A DNA stretch of 64,000 bases from Paracoccus saliphilus (GCF_028553805.1 NZ_CP067140.1:2108001-2172000); one strand, 5' to 3'; positions 1-9,297 are shown, counted from the stretch's first letter. Notes: a model not told the origin generated them from the sequence alone. Made by a program: numbers and translations.

Positions 1-1145
1 TAGTTGTCCTGGTAGTCGTCGAAGATCTTCTTGACGACCGAGGTGGCGAATTTGCCGTCCTCGCGCTTGACGACTTCGGTCAGGTAGAAATCCTGCACCG
101 GAAAGTGGTTCGGCCCAAAGCTGAAATCGCCACGAACGGACGTGAAGGGGGCCGATTCCAGCGCCGCGATCAGTGCATCCTTGTCGGCCACGCCGCCCGC
201 CTCGCGCAGAGCCGCGTCGATCAGATAGGCGGTGTCATATCCCGCCATTGCGTAGCTGGCTGGAACTTGGTCGAACTTTGCCTCGTAAGCCTCGACAAAC
301 GCCTTGTTTTCCGGGGTGTCCAAATCCGGGGCCCAGTTCGATCCGCCAAAGAACCCAAGTGCCGCGTCCTGTTGGGCCGGCAGGGTCGATTCATCCACCG
401 TGAAGGCCGAAAGGAAGGGGATCGTCTCGAGTCCCGCCTGACGGTATTGCTTGACGAGGTTCACCCCCATCCCGCCGGGCATGAAGGCGAAGACGGCGTC
501 CGGCTGCATGGCAGCGATCTGAGCCAGTTCGGCCGAATAATCCAACTGGCCAAGCTGGGTATAAATCTCGCCCGCGATCTCGCCATCATAGCTATGCTTG
601 AACCCGGCGAGGCTGTCCTTGCCCGCCTGGTAATTCGGTGCCAGCAGGAAGACGTTCTGGTAGCCCTCTTCCTGCGCATGGGCGCCCATGACCTCGTGCA
701 TCTGGTCGTTCTGATACGAAGTCGCGAAGAAATTCGGATTGCACTCTGCCCCGGCATAGACCGAAGGCCCGGCATTGGGGCTGATCAGGATCGCGCCGGA
801 ATCGGTCACCGGCTTGTGAATCGCGCCAAGGATATTGGAAAAGATCGGCCCGACCACGATATCGACCTCGTCGCGCTCGACCAGTTCGCGCGCCTTGTTG
901 GCGGCGATATCCGGTTTTTGCTCGGCGTCGGCGATGACGATCTCGGTCTTCATGCCGCCGATATCGCCAATCTCCTCGGCTGCAAGCTGGAATCCGTCGC
1001 GGGACATTTCCCCTAGAACCGCGCCGGGGCCGGACAGGGTCAGGATCAATCCGATTTTCAACGTATCGTCATCCTGCGCCATGGCCGGACCTGCAAGACA
1101 GGTAGTCGCGGCAAGCAGGGCAATGATGTTCCGGGAATGGGTCAT
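1..1145 (-). CDS. ABC transporter substrate-binding protein, branched-chain amino acid type (3' end off window)
   Basis: Periplasmic binding protein of the LivJ/LivK (Peripla_BP_6) family, which delivers amino acids or amides to an inner-membrane ABC importer. Reading the minus strand from ATG at 1145 gives at least 381 residues with no stop before the window edge. Residues 1-23 form a signal peptide ending AMA, then the mature start QDDDTLKIGLILTLSGPGAV, the usual first strand of this family. The motifs VVGPIFSN and LISPNAGPS follow. A good ribosome site (aggagag) lies just before the ATG. Permease and ATPase genes would be expected beyond the left edge. The ligand cannot be told from sequence; Rhodobacteraceae carry many paralogues. 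Confidence 0.9.
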   Translation of the reverse strand, partial: MTHSRNIIALLAATTCLAGPAMAQDDDTLKIGLILTLSGPGAVLGEMSRDGFQLAAEEIGDIGGMKTEIVIADAEQKPDIAANKARELVERDEVDIVVGPIFSNILGAIHKPVTDSGAILISPNAGPSVYAGAECNPNFFATSYQNDQMHEVMGAHAQEEGYQNVFLLAPNYQAGKDSLAGFKHSYDGEIAGEIYTQLGQLDYSAELAQIAAMQPDAVFAFMPGGMGVNLVKQYRQAGLETIPFLSAFTVDESTLPAQQDAALGFFGGSNWAPDLDTPENKAFVEAYEAKFDQVPASYAMAGYDTAYLIDAALREAGGVADKDALIAALESAPFTSVRGDFSFGPNHFPVQDFYLTEVVKREDGKFATSVVKKIFDDYQDN

Positions 1146-1234
1146 GGTCACTCTCCTGTTGGGACATGCCGCGTTGACCGCAGCGCGTTCTGTTCCACGC
1201 TAGAACGCATCAACAGGAGGTTCAAAGTCAAGAA

Positions 1235-1256
1235 ATTATTTTAGGCTTGAAATAAT
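1235..1256. promoter_or_regulatory. AT-rich inverted repeat upstream of the binding-protein gene
   Basis: ATTATTT at 1235-1241 is mirrored by AAATAAT at 1250-1256 with 8 bases between. It sits about 90 bp before the start of the minus-strand transport gene, in a short AT-rich patch of a GC-rich region, so it may be an operator or upstream promoter element. No regulator is identified. Confidence 0.35.
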
Positions 1257-1265
1257 AACTCTGGG

Positions 1266-1291
1266 AAAAGGGCGATCGGCCGCCCTCTTTC
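1266..1291 (-). terminator. Intrinsic terminator after the MipA gene
   Basis: GGGCG at 1270-1274 pairs with CGCCC at 1281-1285. On the minus strand the stem is followed by TTTTCCC. It lies about 20 bp past the stop of the MipA/OmpV gene and separates it from the next minus-strand gene. Confidence 0.5.
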
Positions 1292-1309
1292 CAAGTATAG
1301 CAAGGGAAA

Positions 1310-2035
1310 TCAGAAGCCGAAGGAGAACCGGCGCACGACACCTAAACGCAAGGAAGGCTGCCATTCTTCCTGAACGATGGGCGAATCCCCGGCGTCGCCG
1401 ATCAGCTTGCCATATTCGACCTCGCCCAGAATCGCGGTCTTGTCGTTGATCGCATAGCGTGCCTGGAACTTGACCGCGGCAGAGTTGATCCCACCGCCCG
1501 GCTTGTATTCGCCATATTCGCGAGCAATTTCTTCAGCCGGAGAAACGCCGAAATAGGTGTTGTTATAGTCGGAATCGCCATAACCCAGTTCCAGCCCGGA
1601 CCACAGGGTAATGCGGTCGCTCAGATCGGTACGGTATTTTGCGCCCAGCTCGCCGGTCAGACCGGTATGCCCTTCAAAACCCTTGCGGACCGAGCCGTAA
1701 GCCGTCACCGGCCCGGCACCATAGCTGACCTTGCCGCCGAGTTCATAGGCGCGCTCGATTTTATCCGTACCTGCCAGCGCGGCATCGTCTTCGGGCTTGC
1801 GCTCTCCGACCATTCCGAAGGAAGGCGAAACCGAGAAGCCCTGCTTCTCACCCTCTCCCGCGGCGCCGAAACGGGCGTTGCGCCAGATCAGCCACGGCGT
1901 GGCCTCGGCATCCTCGGCCCCCGGATAGACCGGCTTGCCCGTCACACCGAGGCCAAGATCGACGGAAAAGTCCTGGGCAGCAGCAGCAGTCGCCATGGGC
2001 ATGGCAAGAAGGGCAATGGCGAGAAGTCGTTTCAT
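1310..2035 (-). CDS. MipA/OmpV family outer-membrane protein
   Basis: Outer-membrane beta-barrel of the MipA/OmpV family (MipA was described as a scaffold for the MltA transglycosylase; many members have no known role). The chosen ATG at 2035 gives 241 residues beginning with the signal peptide MKRLLAIALLAMPMATAAAA followed by QDF; the longer reading frame upstream has no signal peptide. The family hallmark PVYPGAEDAEATPW lies near residue 35, alternating strands follow, and the chain ends in aromatic FGF as barrels do. Length fits the family (about 250). It stands alone, with its own terminator. Confidence 0.85.
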   Translation of the reverse strand: MKRLLAIALLAMPMATAAAAQDFSVDLGLGVTGKPVYPGAEDAEATPWLIWRNARFGAAGEGEKQGFSVSPSFGMVGERKPEDDAALAGTDKIERAYELGGKVSYGAGPVTAYGSVRKGFEGHTGLTGELGAKYRTDLSDRITLWSGLELGYGDSDYNNTYFGVSPAEEIAREYGEYKPGGGINSAAVKFQARYAINDKTAILGEVEYGKLIGDAGDSPIVQEEWQPSLRLGVVRRFSFGF

Positions 2036-2164
2036 GGAGCGATCCGGGTTTCGGGTGGGAAGAGTCAATACGCTCTCACTAGTGGCGAATCGGCGCAGCG
2101 CGCAAGCGGTGGTTACCCCCTCCATATCACAGTTTTGCGTGATACGCATTTCGGCAACAGTGCC

Positions 2165-4018
2165 TCAGCCCTTTTCCGCGCGTTCGAGATTCTCCAACGC
2201 GTTCATCCAGATAGTTTCGGCCCGCGCCATGGCCCCGACCGCCTCTGCGTGTTTGCGCCCCCATTTCCGGGATTCCACCGGGCTTTCGTATACCTCAGGA
2301 TCAGCCAGTTTCTTGTCAAGCTTCTCCAGCATCTCGGTCAGTTTCTGCACCCGCTCCTCGGCCCGGCGCACTTCGGCCCGCAACCCCTGCAATTCATCGC
2401 GGGAGGCACGCTTGGGTGCCGGTTTCGGGGCTTCGGCCGGTTTCGGCTTTGATGGCTGGTCTCCGGTCAGCAGGAAGCGACGGTAATCGTCCAGATCCCC
2501 CTCATATCCCGCAACCCCTCCATCATTGACCAGCCACAACCGCTCGGCGACCAGCCCCAGAAGGTGCATATCGTGACTGACCAGCACCACCGCGCCGGTA
2601 TAGTCGTTCAGCGCCAGTGACAGCGCCTCGCGGCTTTCGATGTCCAGGTGGTTGGTCGGCTCGTCCAGCACCAGCAGATGCGGCGCATCGATGGTCGCGA
2701 TCAGCAATGACAGCCGGGCCTTCTGGCCGCCCGAAAGGCGCGCGACCCTCGTTTCGGCCTGCGCCTCCATCAGCCCGAAACCGGCCAGCCGGGCACGCAG
2801 CCTTGCGGGCGCCTCGTCGGGGCGCAGGCGGCGGACATGATCCAGCGGGGTTTCGTTCAGCGACAACTCGTCGACCTGATGTTGGGCAAAATAGCCGACC
2901 CGCAGCTTGCCCGCAGCGGTAACCTTGCCCTCCATCTCTGCCAGCCGCTTCGCCAACAGCTTCGACAGCGTCGATTTCCCCTGCCCGTTCCGGCCCAGAA
3001 GCGCGATCCGATCATCCTGATCTATGCGCAGGTTCAGCCGCCGCAGCACGGCCCGGTCGCCATAACCCACCGCGACATTCTCCATGGCGATGATCGGCGG
3101 GGACAATTCCTCGGGCTGTGGAAAGCTGAAGCGGTGAAACTTGGCCTCTTCGGGCGCGGTGATAGGCTCCATCTTGGCCAGCATCTTGACGCGGGCCTGT
3201 GCCTGCCGCGCCTTGGAGGCCTTGGCCCGGAACCGGTCCACGAAACTTTGCAGATGCGCCCGCCGGTCCGCCTGTTTCTTGGCCTCGGCGGCCTGAAGCG
3301 CCCGTTTCTCGGCGCGCAACCGGGCAAAATCATCATATCCGCCGGTATAGAGTGTCAGCTTGCGGTGTTCGAGATGCAGGATATGGCCGACCGCGCGGTT
3401 CAACAGCCCCCGGTCATGGCTGATGATGATGACCGTATGCGGATAGCGGGCCAGATAAGTCTCGAGCCACAACGCGCCTTCGAGGTCCAGGTAGTTGGTC
3501 GGCTCGTCCAGCAGCAGCAGGTCGGGCTGCGAGAACAGAACTCCGGCCAGCGCCACCCGCATCCGCCAGCCGCCCGAGAAATCGCTGGTCGGGCGGGCCT
3601 GGTCCGCCGTTGAAAAGCCCAGCCCGTCAAGGATCGAGGCCGCCCGCGCCTCTGCCGACCATGCGTCGATATCGGCAAGCCGCGTCTGGATCTCGGCAAT
3701 CCGATGCGCATCGGTGGCGCTCTGGCTCTCGGCCATCAGCGCCGCGCGTTCCTTGTCCTCGGCCAGAACCGTGTCCAGAACAGAAACCGAGGTGCCCGGC
3801 GCCTCTTGCGCAACGCCACCGATACGGGCGCGCGACGGCAGGGTGATCTCGCCGCCATCAAGGGCCAACTCGCCCCGGATCAGCCGGAACAGGGTGGTCT
3901 TGCCCGCCCCGTTGGGACCGACAAGGCCGACCTTGTGGCCCTCGGGAATGGTGGCCGACGTGTGCTCGAACAGCGGGCGGCCCTGAATGGCGAAGTATAT
4001 GTCATCGATACGCAGCAT
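2165..4018 (-). CDS. ABC-F family ATPase (YheS/Uup-like)
   Basis: Soluble twin-ABC ATPase of the ABC-F family, which acts on the ribosome rather than in transport. 617 residues from the ATG at 4018 (MLRIDDIYFAIQGRPLFE, as in YheS-like proteins); the upstream alternative adds six unlikely residues. First cassette: Walker A GPNGAGKTT near residue 35, signature FSGGWRMRV, Walker B LLLLDEPTNYLD. A charged linker follows. Second cassette: GRNGQGKST near residue 340, LSGGQKARL, LLVLDEPTNHLD. A Pro/Lys spacer and a C-terminal coiled coil of about 80 residues end the protein. No transmembrane segment. The exact subclass is uncertain. Confidence 0.92.
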   Translation of the reverse strand: MLRIDDIYFAIQGRPLFEHTSATIPEGHKVGLVGPNGAGKTTLFRLIRGELALDGGEITLPSRARIGGVAQEAPGTSVSVLDTVLAEDKERAALMAESQSATDAHRIAEIQTRLADIDAWSAEARAASILDGLGFSTADQARPTSDFSGGWRMRVALAGVLFSQPDLLLLDEPTNYLDLEGALWLETYLARYPHTVIIISHDRGLLNRAVGHILHLEHRKLTLYTGGYDDFARLRAEKRALQAAEAKKQADRRAHLQSFVDRFRAKASKARQAQARVKMLAKMEPITAPEEAKFHRFSFPQPEELSPPIIAMENVAVGYGDRAVLRRLNLRIDQDDRIALLGRNGQGKSTLSKLLAKRLAEMEGKVTAAGKLRVGYFAQHQVDELSLNETPLDHVRRLRPDEAPARLRARLAGFGLMEAQAETRVARLSGGQKARLSLLIATIDAPHLLVLDEPTNHLDIESREALSLALNDYTGAVVLVSHDMHLLGLVAERLWLVNDGGVAGYEGDLDDYRRFLLTGDQPSKPKPAEAPKPAPKRASRDELQGLRAEVRRAEERVQKLTEMLEKLDKKLADPEVYESPVESRKWGRKHAEAVGAMARAETIWMNALENLERAEKG

Positions 4019-4098
4019 GGGTGCGGAATGACCCAAGCAGCACCGCGCGTCAATGGCCCGACGGAAGTCGCAGCAACACTGTAAGCCGGTTGCATAGC

Positions 4099-4116
4099 GT
4101 TATGTGATATTATAAC
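4099..4116 (+). promoter_or_regulatory. Zur-box-like operator before the CobW operon
   Basis: The 18-bp sequence GTTATGTGATATTATAAC is an imperfect palindrome (GTTAT at one end, ATAAC at the other) closely resembling the known proteobacterial Zur box with GTTATG and CATAAC half-sites. It lies about 50 bp upstream of the CobW/ZigA-type gene, where zinc-loaded Zur would block transcription. It could also touch the divergent ABC-F promoter. Confidence 0.65.
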
Positions 4117-4164
4117 AGTACTTGTCGCGACACCTTCAACCTCAAACAAATGCAGGACGATGCC

Positions 4165-5397
4165 ATGACCCAAGCCAACCGCCTTCCCGTGACCGTGCTT
4201 TCCGGCTTTCTGGGCGCGGGCAAGACCACGCTTCTGAACAATGTCCTGAACAACCGCGAGGGACTGCGCGTGGCGGTGATCGTCAACGACATGTCCGAAG
4301 TGAATATCGATGCCGACCTGGTCCACTCCAGTCTGGGCGGAACCGGGGCCGGGCTGGCCCGCACCGAGGAAACGCTGGTCGAGATGTCGAATGGTTGCAT
4401 CTGCTGCACGCTGCGCGAGGACCTGCTGGCCGAGGTGCGCAAACTGGCAGAGGCCAGGCGCTTCGACTATCTGCTGATCGAATCCTCGGGAATTTCCGAA
4501 CCCCTGCCGGTCGCCACCACCTTCGAATTTGCCGATCAGGACGGGCAGAGCCTGTCCGACGTGGCGCGGCTGGACACGATGGTCACGGTCGTGGACGCGG
4601 TAAACCTGCTGAACGACTTTTCCAGCCATGATTTCCTGGCCGATCGGGGCGAGGTGGCAGGTGTCGGCGATGATCGCAGCCTCGTGAACCTGTTGACCGA
4701 GCAGATCGAGTTCGCCGACGTGGTGATACTGAACAAGATCACCGATGCCGGGCCCGAACGTGTCGATGCCGCGCGCAAGATCATCCGCAGCCTGAATGCC
4801 GATGCCCGGATCGTCGAGACCGACTATGCCCGCGTCGCGCCCGGCGATATCCTGAATACCGGGCTGTTCGATTTCGACCGCGCGCATGAACACCCGATGT
4901 GGATGAAGGAACTTTACGGTTTCGCCGATCACACGCCCGAGACCGAGGAATATGGCGTCACATCCTTTGTCTACCGCGCCCGCCGCCCCTTCGAGCCGCG
5001 CAAGATATACGAGGTGCTGAACAGTCCCCTGCCCGGCGTGATCCGCGCCAAGGGGCATTTCTGGATCGCCACGCGCCCCGATTGGGTGGCCGAATTCTCG
5101 CTGGCCGGAGCGATGTCCAGTGTCCGCCCGCTTGGGACCTGGTGGGCCTCCGTTCCGCGCGACCGCTGGCCCGGACATGCGCAGGCGCGGGAATACCTGG
5201 CCCAACACTGGGCCGAGCCATGGGGAGACAGGCGACAGGAATTGGTCTTCATCGGCAGTGGCATGGACGAGGACCGCATCCGCCTGCGCCTGGAGGCCTG
5301 CCTGATCGGCGAGGAAGCGGGGGACGATCCAGCGCGATGGACCGGCATGCCTGATCCCTTCCCCGAATGGCGCCGAGCCGAGGAAGTGGCAGCATGA
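4165..5397 (+). CDS. CobW/ZigA-type GTP-binding zinc metallochaperone
   Basis: COG0523-family G3E GTPase, thought to hand zinc to target enzymes during zinc starvation. 410 residues from the ATG at 4165, which has aggacg seven bases upstream; an in-frame ATG 15 bases earlier is also possible. Walker [10 protein letters not shown] is near residue 15, the metal-binding CxCC motif (GCICCTLRE) near residue 75, and the NKxD base-recognition motif appears as LNKITD. The CobW_C domain fills the last 130 residues. The Zur-like box and the DUF1826 partner point to zinc rather than cobalamin. The stop overlaps the next start as ATGA. Confidence 0.88.
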   Translation: MTQANRLPVTVLSGFLGAGKTTLLNNVLNNREGLRVAVIVNDMSEVNIDADLVHSSLGGTGAGLARTEETLVEMSNGCICCTLREDLLAEVRKLAEARRFDYLLIESSGISEPLPVATTFEFADQDGQSLSDVARLDTMVTVVDAVNLLNDFSSHDFLADRGEVAGVGDDRSLVNLLTEQIEFADVVILNKITDAGPERVDAARKIIRSLNADARIVETDYARVAPGDILNTGLFDFDRAHEHPMWMKELYGFADHTPETEEYGVTSFVYRARRPFEPRKIYEVLNSPLPGVIRAKGHFWIATRPDWVAEFSLAGAMSSVRPLGTWWASVPRDRWPGHAQAREYLAQHWAEPWGDRRQELVFIGSGMDEDRIRLRLEACLIGEEAGDDPARWTGMPDPFPEWRRAEEVAA

Positions 5398-6014
5398 CGA
5401 TGCTGATCAATCGCCTGGCCACCGCCATGAACAGTTCATCCGATCCGCGCATATTGGGTTCGGTGACGATGAGCGGCGTTGCGGTCGCGCTCTGGCAGCG
5501 GCGGTCACCTTTTGATTTTCAGGAATGGCTGGACGGATTGGACAGCGCGCGACTGCCTCGCCTGCGCTGCCGCGCAGCCTTGCCGCAAGTGCCGGATGCC
5601 GTGCGTCAAGCCTGCGTGGAGGCGGGTACTCCGCCCGGCCCGCAACGCGAGATATTGATCGCCGATATCACCGACCTGTCCCGGCGCGCCGCCGATGTCA
5701 CCAATTCCCTGATGGTCGATCTGCGATTGGATGTCAGCAGCGGCCAGCCCTGTCCGAAATGGCATCTGGATGCGGTTCCCGCACGGCTTTTATGCACATT
5801 GCGGGGCGCGGGCACGCAATTCGGCCCCACCCGTACCGGAGAGGAGCCTACCCATATCCACCAAATGCGACCCGGAGATGTCGGCATGTTCCGTGGCCGG
5901 CTCTGGCCAGGAGATGAAATATCGGGAATCCTGCATCGCTCGCCACCGGCCGACAATGGACAAACGCGACTGCTGGCCGTCATAGATCCGGTCGACGAGG
6001 CGGGCTCATGTTGA
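5394..6014 (+). CDS. DUF1826 domain-containing protein
   Basis: 206 residues, starting at the ATG that overlaps the CobW stop (ATGA), so probably translationally coupled. Matches the DUF1826 family in size and in motifs such as [20 protein letters not shown] and [16 protein letters not shown], which carry conserved His/Asp residues and suggest a cupin-like or metal-binding fold (inference). Genes of this family repeatedly follow CobW-type chaperones and Zur boxes, so a role in zinc limitation is likely, but its biochemical activity is unknown. No signal peptide or membrane segment. Confidence 0.8.
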   Translation: MTMLINRLATAMNSSSDPRILGSVTMSGVAVALWQRRSPFDFQEWLDGLDSARLPRLRCRAALPQVPDAVRQACVEAGTPPGPQREILIADITDLSRRAADVTNSLMVDLRLDVSSGQPCPKWHLDAVPARLLCTLRGAGTQFGPTRTGEEPTHIHQMRPGDVGMFRGRLWPGDEISGILHRSPPADNGQTRLLAVIDPVDEAGSC

Positions 6015-6286
6015 ACCGGTCGAACCATTGCAAGGGTGGTAATCTGGGCGCGACGACGCAAAACCCGCATCGCAGAACCGGCGACCCCATGGCACGCTTC
6101 GATTCCCTGCCCGCTCCGGTCAGGCGCTGGATGGCCAAAGCGGCACTCCCGTGGTCGCCAGCGTCTTGCCGACGGCTATGGACACGCGCGCGACGCGCCG
6201 GAGCCTCGGTCGATGAGGCTCTGGTGGTATTGGACCAGGCGGAACGGCGGGCATTGGAACGCGAAACCGAACGCCGCGCCGCCTGA
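6008..6286 (+). CDS. DUF6525 family small basic protein
   Basis: 92 residues rich in Arg and Ala, overlapping the DUF1826 gene by seven bases. The core MARFDSLPAPVRRWMAKAAL followed by PWSPASCRRLW resembles the DUF6525 family of Rhodobacteraceae, which sits at this place behind CobW and DUF1826 genes. The upstream part NLGATTQNPHRRTGDP also belongs to the family, supporting the ATG at 6008 over the internal one. No catalytic motif is seen; function unknown. Confidence 0.7.
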   Translation: MLNRSNHCKGGNLGATTQNPHRRTGDPMARFDSLPAPVRRWMAKAALPWSPASCRRLWTRARRAGASVDEALVVLDQAERRALERETERRAA

Positions 6287-6298
6287 TGGGGCGCGGCG
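6272..6298 (+). terminator. Hairpin at the end of the CobW operon
   Basis: CGCCGCGCC at 6272-6280 pairs perfectly with GGCGCGGCG at 6290-6298 across a nine-base loop that contains the stop codon of the DUF6525 gene. No clear T-run follows, so it may protect the mRNA end rather than stop transcription by itself. Confidence 0.4.
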
Positions 6299-6324
6299 GA
6301 TCACCTGAGCTGAAAGCGGTTTTG

Positions 6325-7623
6325 TCAGCCCGCGATCAGCAACGGCTGATTTTGGCGCAGATGCCGCATGGCCAGCTGCCGCGCGGTCCTGCCTGAACTC
6401 AGCGGTCTCGCGGAATCGGGGCGTTGTCCGGCGTGATCGCGATTGCGCAACTCCGGGAACAGCGTAAAGATCTCTTCCCGGGCAGCCATGCCCACCGATT
6501 TCAATGCCTCCGGCCCGGTGTAGAGACTCTCGGTCTCGGCGGCATTCGCGAATACGACTTCGTGACGGTCAAACAGCATGTGGAAATATTCGACCTCATG
6601 AACATCCTCGGCGATCTCGATCCCCTCGATTTCCACGAGGTGCTTTGCCGCGACCAGAATTTCCATCGTGCCGAACATCCGCTGCGCGATCTTCGAGCGC
6701 ACCAGCACGCGATGCTGCGGGCTGACCAGCAGATCACGCGACGGCGTATTTTTACCCAGTGCCCCCTCGCGGATGCGGATCGGGCGTATATTCGGTCTCG
6801 CCCGCAACTCTGCGGCAGACAGCCTTCGTGAACCGATCCAGCGAATCGGTTGCAGGCCATTGTCCCCTGTCAGGATAAGATCGCCCTCGCGAAGCTCCTC
6901 GACCGCCACCGCACCGCGATCCGTCGAAATGAGCGTGCCTCGGGCAAAGCAAGGGACAGGCGCACCGGAATCCGAATCCATGATGGTCGACGCAAGAAGC
7001 GCCCCATTTCCTCCATTGAGAGGAAACTCTCCGTCAGCGGATGTATAACCCGCATCCAGGCTGGCCGGCTGGCCATGTATGGCCATTTCCGTTGCAAGAT
7101 TATCCATGAATTCTTGGTTATATTCGATCAGCAACTCCTCGGGGCCACCCGAGGCCGGTCTCACGATCGCGAATTGCCATGATCCGGGAATATAGACCCG
7201 CTCGCCATCCTCGAAGGTCACGAACATATAGTTCGTGCCCCCGCCAGCGGCGTAATACGGGGCCTGGTTTCCCGTGTCCTCATATTTGATGTTACGGGCG
7301 AGATGTTCCTCGCCGTCCACATAGACAGGCACGTCAGTGTATTCGTGCGGGTCCTGTTCCCCCGTATTGTTATACGGGTTGGCAGGATCGTTGGTATAAG
7401 GCAGTCGCGACTCCGTACCCGCAGCATCGGCGGTCACTTCTACGGTGTCGCTTTCCCAGTTCGCCTTGAACTGGAAGCCGCTGTATTCCGTCGGATAGGA
7501 CGGGTTCGGCTCAACGAACCGGTTGAATTCTGTCATCGAGAGCAAGAAGTGGTTTCCGGACATATCGGTTCCCGTACTGGTTAAACTATTTGCCGCACCT
7601 CTCCCCGCCGGAATGAAAACCAT
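6325..7623 (-). CDS. Hint (Hedgehog/intein) domain-containing protein
   Basis: 432 residues. The second half is a Hint domain: it opens at Cys225 in VPCFARGTLISTDRG, continues with VEELREGDLILTGDNG, and has the conserved His block VSPQHRVLVRS near residue 310. Such self-processing folds are common in Rhodobacteraceae as the tail of exported proteins. The first 220 residues are acidic, Gly/Asn/Tyr rich and unrecognised; no classical signal peptide is seen, so type I export is only a guess. The start is uncertain: ATG at 7623 lacks a good ribosome site, while the in-frame ATG at 7563 has GGGA in front. Confidence 0.8.
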   Translation of the reverse strand: MVFIPAGRGAANSLTSTGTDMSGNHFLLSMTEFNRFVEPNPSYPTEYSGFQFKANWESDTVEVTADAAGTESRLPYTNDPANPYNNTGEQDPHEYTDVPVYVDGEEHLARNIKYEDTGNQAPYYAAGGGTNYMFVTFEDGERVYIPGSWQFAIVRPASGGPEELLIEYNQEFMDNLATEMAIHGQPASLDAGYTSADGEFPLNGGNGALLASTIMDSDSGAPVPCFARGTLISTDRGAVAVEELREGDLILTGDNGLQPIRWIGSRRLSAAELRARPNIRPIRIREGALGKNTPSRDLLVSPQHRVLVRSKIAQRMFGTMEILVAAKHLVEIEGIEIAEDVHEVEYFHMLFDRHEVVFANAAETESLYTGPEALKSVGMAAREEIFTLFPELRNRDHAGQRPDSARPLSSGRTARQLAMRHLRQNQPLLIAG

Positions 7624-7740
7624 GCGAGGATAGAAAACGGTATATGAAATACTGTCAGTGCGTGAACCACATTAATGGTTAACGGTCAAGTGCTTGCAAC
7701 CAAACGTTGAATTCTATCCAAGAACACGCCTAGAGGCTGA

Positions 7741-8037
7741 GCAAACCACCGTCGCCATATGACGAACTGGTCAGCCTACAACGCCTCGTTGCGCAAGCGG
7801 GGTTCGAATGGCCAGTTCCAGATTTCTCGACGCGGTGCCGACGCCAGGCACGCATCGCGGCGCAGTTCCCGCCGGAGGCTCGAGGCGGTCATCCCGATCC
7901 GCCGTAACCCGTTCCTGCGTGAACAGCATCCGTATGCGAGCCTTCACATCCCGAAGGCTCGCGAAAGCTCTCGAAGCCCACAGCTCAAGCGTTCTCTCGA
8001 CAGACAATCCCGACATCCATGGCCTCACCCACATCAT
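7741..8037 (-). pseudogene. IS701-like transposase N-terminal remnant
   Basis: The minus strand carries an open frame containing SVERTLELWAS and then SLRDVKARIRMLFTQERV, which matches the N-terminal start I know from IS701-family (DDE) transposases. After that the similarity is lost, probably through frameshift or rearrangement, and the frame ends after under 100 residues where a working enzyme has 400 or more. No inverted repeats or target duplication were seen. The rest of the 466-bp gap between the Hint gene and hppD (7624-8089) shows no other gene. Confidence 0.45.
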
Positions 8038-8089
8038 GGTAGCCCATCGATTCAGAGATCAAAATAAAACGCAGCTATAATACTGTCGA

Positions 8090-9202
8090 TCAATCGGCCG
8101 GTTCAGAGCTCAGCACGCCACGGCGGATCTGGTCTTCCTCGATCGACTCGAACAGGGCGCGGAAATTGCCCTCGCCGAAGCCGTCATCACCCTTGCGCTG
8201 GATGAACTCGAAGAAGATCGGGCCGATCACGGTCTTCGAGAAGATCTGCAGCAGGATCCGCGTCTCTCCGCCGCCGACCACCCCTTCGCCGTCGATCAGG
8301 ATGCCGTGTTTCTTCATCTGATCGATGGGTTCCTCGTGGCCTTTGACCCGCTTGCGCGACATCTCGTAATAGGTTTCCGGCGGTCCAGGCATGAACGCCA
8401 TCCCCGCATCCGAGATCCGGTCGGTGCCGGCATAGATATCCTCGCTGGCGATGGCGATATGCTGGATGCCCTCGCCATTGTATTCCTTGAGATATTCCTC
8501 GATCTGGCTGTGATCGTCGGTGGATTCGTTGATCGGGATACGGATCTTGCCATCGGGCGAGGTCAGCGCGCGGCTGACAAGGCCGGTCTGCTTGCCCTTG
8601 ATGTCGAAATACTTGATCTCGCGGAAATTGAACGTGTCGTGATAGAACTTGTACCAGGTATCCATGTTCCCGCGGATCACGTTATGGGTCAGGTGGTCGA
8701 GATAATAAAAGCCAAAGCCCTCGGGATAGGGATTCGCCTCGCCCAGCCAGTCGTAATCCGCTGTGTAAGCGCTGCCCTCATCGCCATAGGTATCGATGAA
8801 ATACAGCAGCGAGCCACCAATCCCGAACACCGCGGGCGCCTCGATCGACTTGCCGGGTCCGGTATATTCCTCGGCCCCCAGATCGAGCGCGCGCTTCAGC
8901 GCCGCCTGCGCATCGACGACCCGCCACGCCATGGCGGGCGCGCAGGGGCCGTGCTTTTGGACAAAGCCCGCCGCATGACTGTCGGGATCGGCATTCAACA
9001 GGTAGTTGATATCGCCCTGACGATAGAGGGTGATGTTCTTCGACTTGTGCTTTGCCACCGGGGTAAAACCCATCTGGCGAAAGATGGTATCCAGCTTTTC
9101 CGGCTCTGGATGGGCATATTCGACGAATTCGAAACCGTCGGTCCCGGCCGGGTTGGCCTTGCTGATCGTGGCTTTCGGGGCATCATGCGGGAAAGGACCC
9201 AT
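8090..9202 (-). CDS. hppD: 4-hydroxyphenylpyruvate dioxygenase
   Basis: Cytosolic non-heme Fe(II) dioxygenase that turns 4-hydroxyphenylpyruvate into homogentisate, the second step of tyrosine breakdown. 370 residues from the ATG at 9202, which has a strong AGGAGG ribosome site. Two vicinal-oxygen-chelate domains are present; iron ligands sit in DHLTHNV, IQHIAIAS and FFEFIQRKGDD, and the C-terminal family signature GFGEGNFRALFESIE is intact. A divergent Lrp-type gene shares the promoter region, as is usual for hppD in this family. Confidence 0.96.
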   Translation of the reverse strand: MGPFPHDAPKATISKANPAGTDGFEFVEYAHPEPEKLDTIFRQMGFTPVAKHKSKNITLYRQGDINYLLNADPDSHAAGFVQKHGPCAPAMAWRVVDAQAALKRALDLGAEEYTGPGKSIEAPAVFGIGGSLLYFIDTYGDEGSAYTADYDWLGEANPYPEGFGFYYLDHLTHNVIRGNMDTWYKFYHDTFNFREIKYFDIKGKQTGLVSRALTSPDGKIRIPINESTDDHSQIEEYLKEYNGEGIQHIAIASEDIYAGTDRISDAGMAFMPGPPETYYEMSRKRVKGHEEPIDQMKKHGILIDGEGVVGGGETRILLQIFSKTVIGPIFFEFIQRKGDDGFGEGNFRALFESIEEDQIRRGVLSSEPAD

Positions 9203-9297
9203 TTGCTCCTCCTGTGACTGAATGATCTGTCTTGTCTCCAGAATGCCTTCGGATCGCTGCAAGAAGGTTGCAAGTTATGTCATCTTCGCGGCATTAT

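Noticed and set aside
3880..5208. Long minus-strand frame of 442 codons opposite the CobW gene
   Set aside because: A shadow of high third-position GC. It has no family likeness, and the CobW and ABC-F genes explain the DNA fully.
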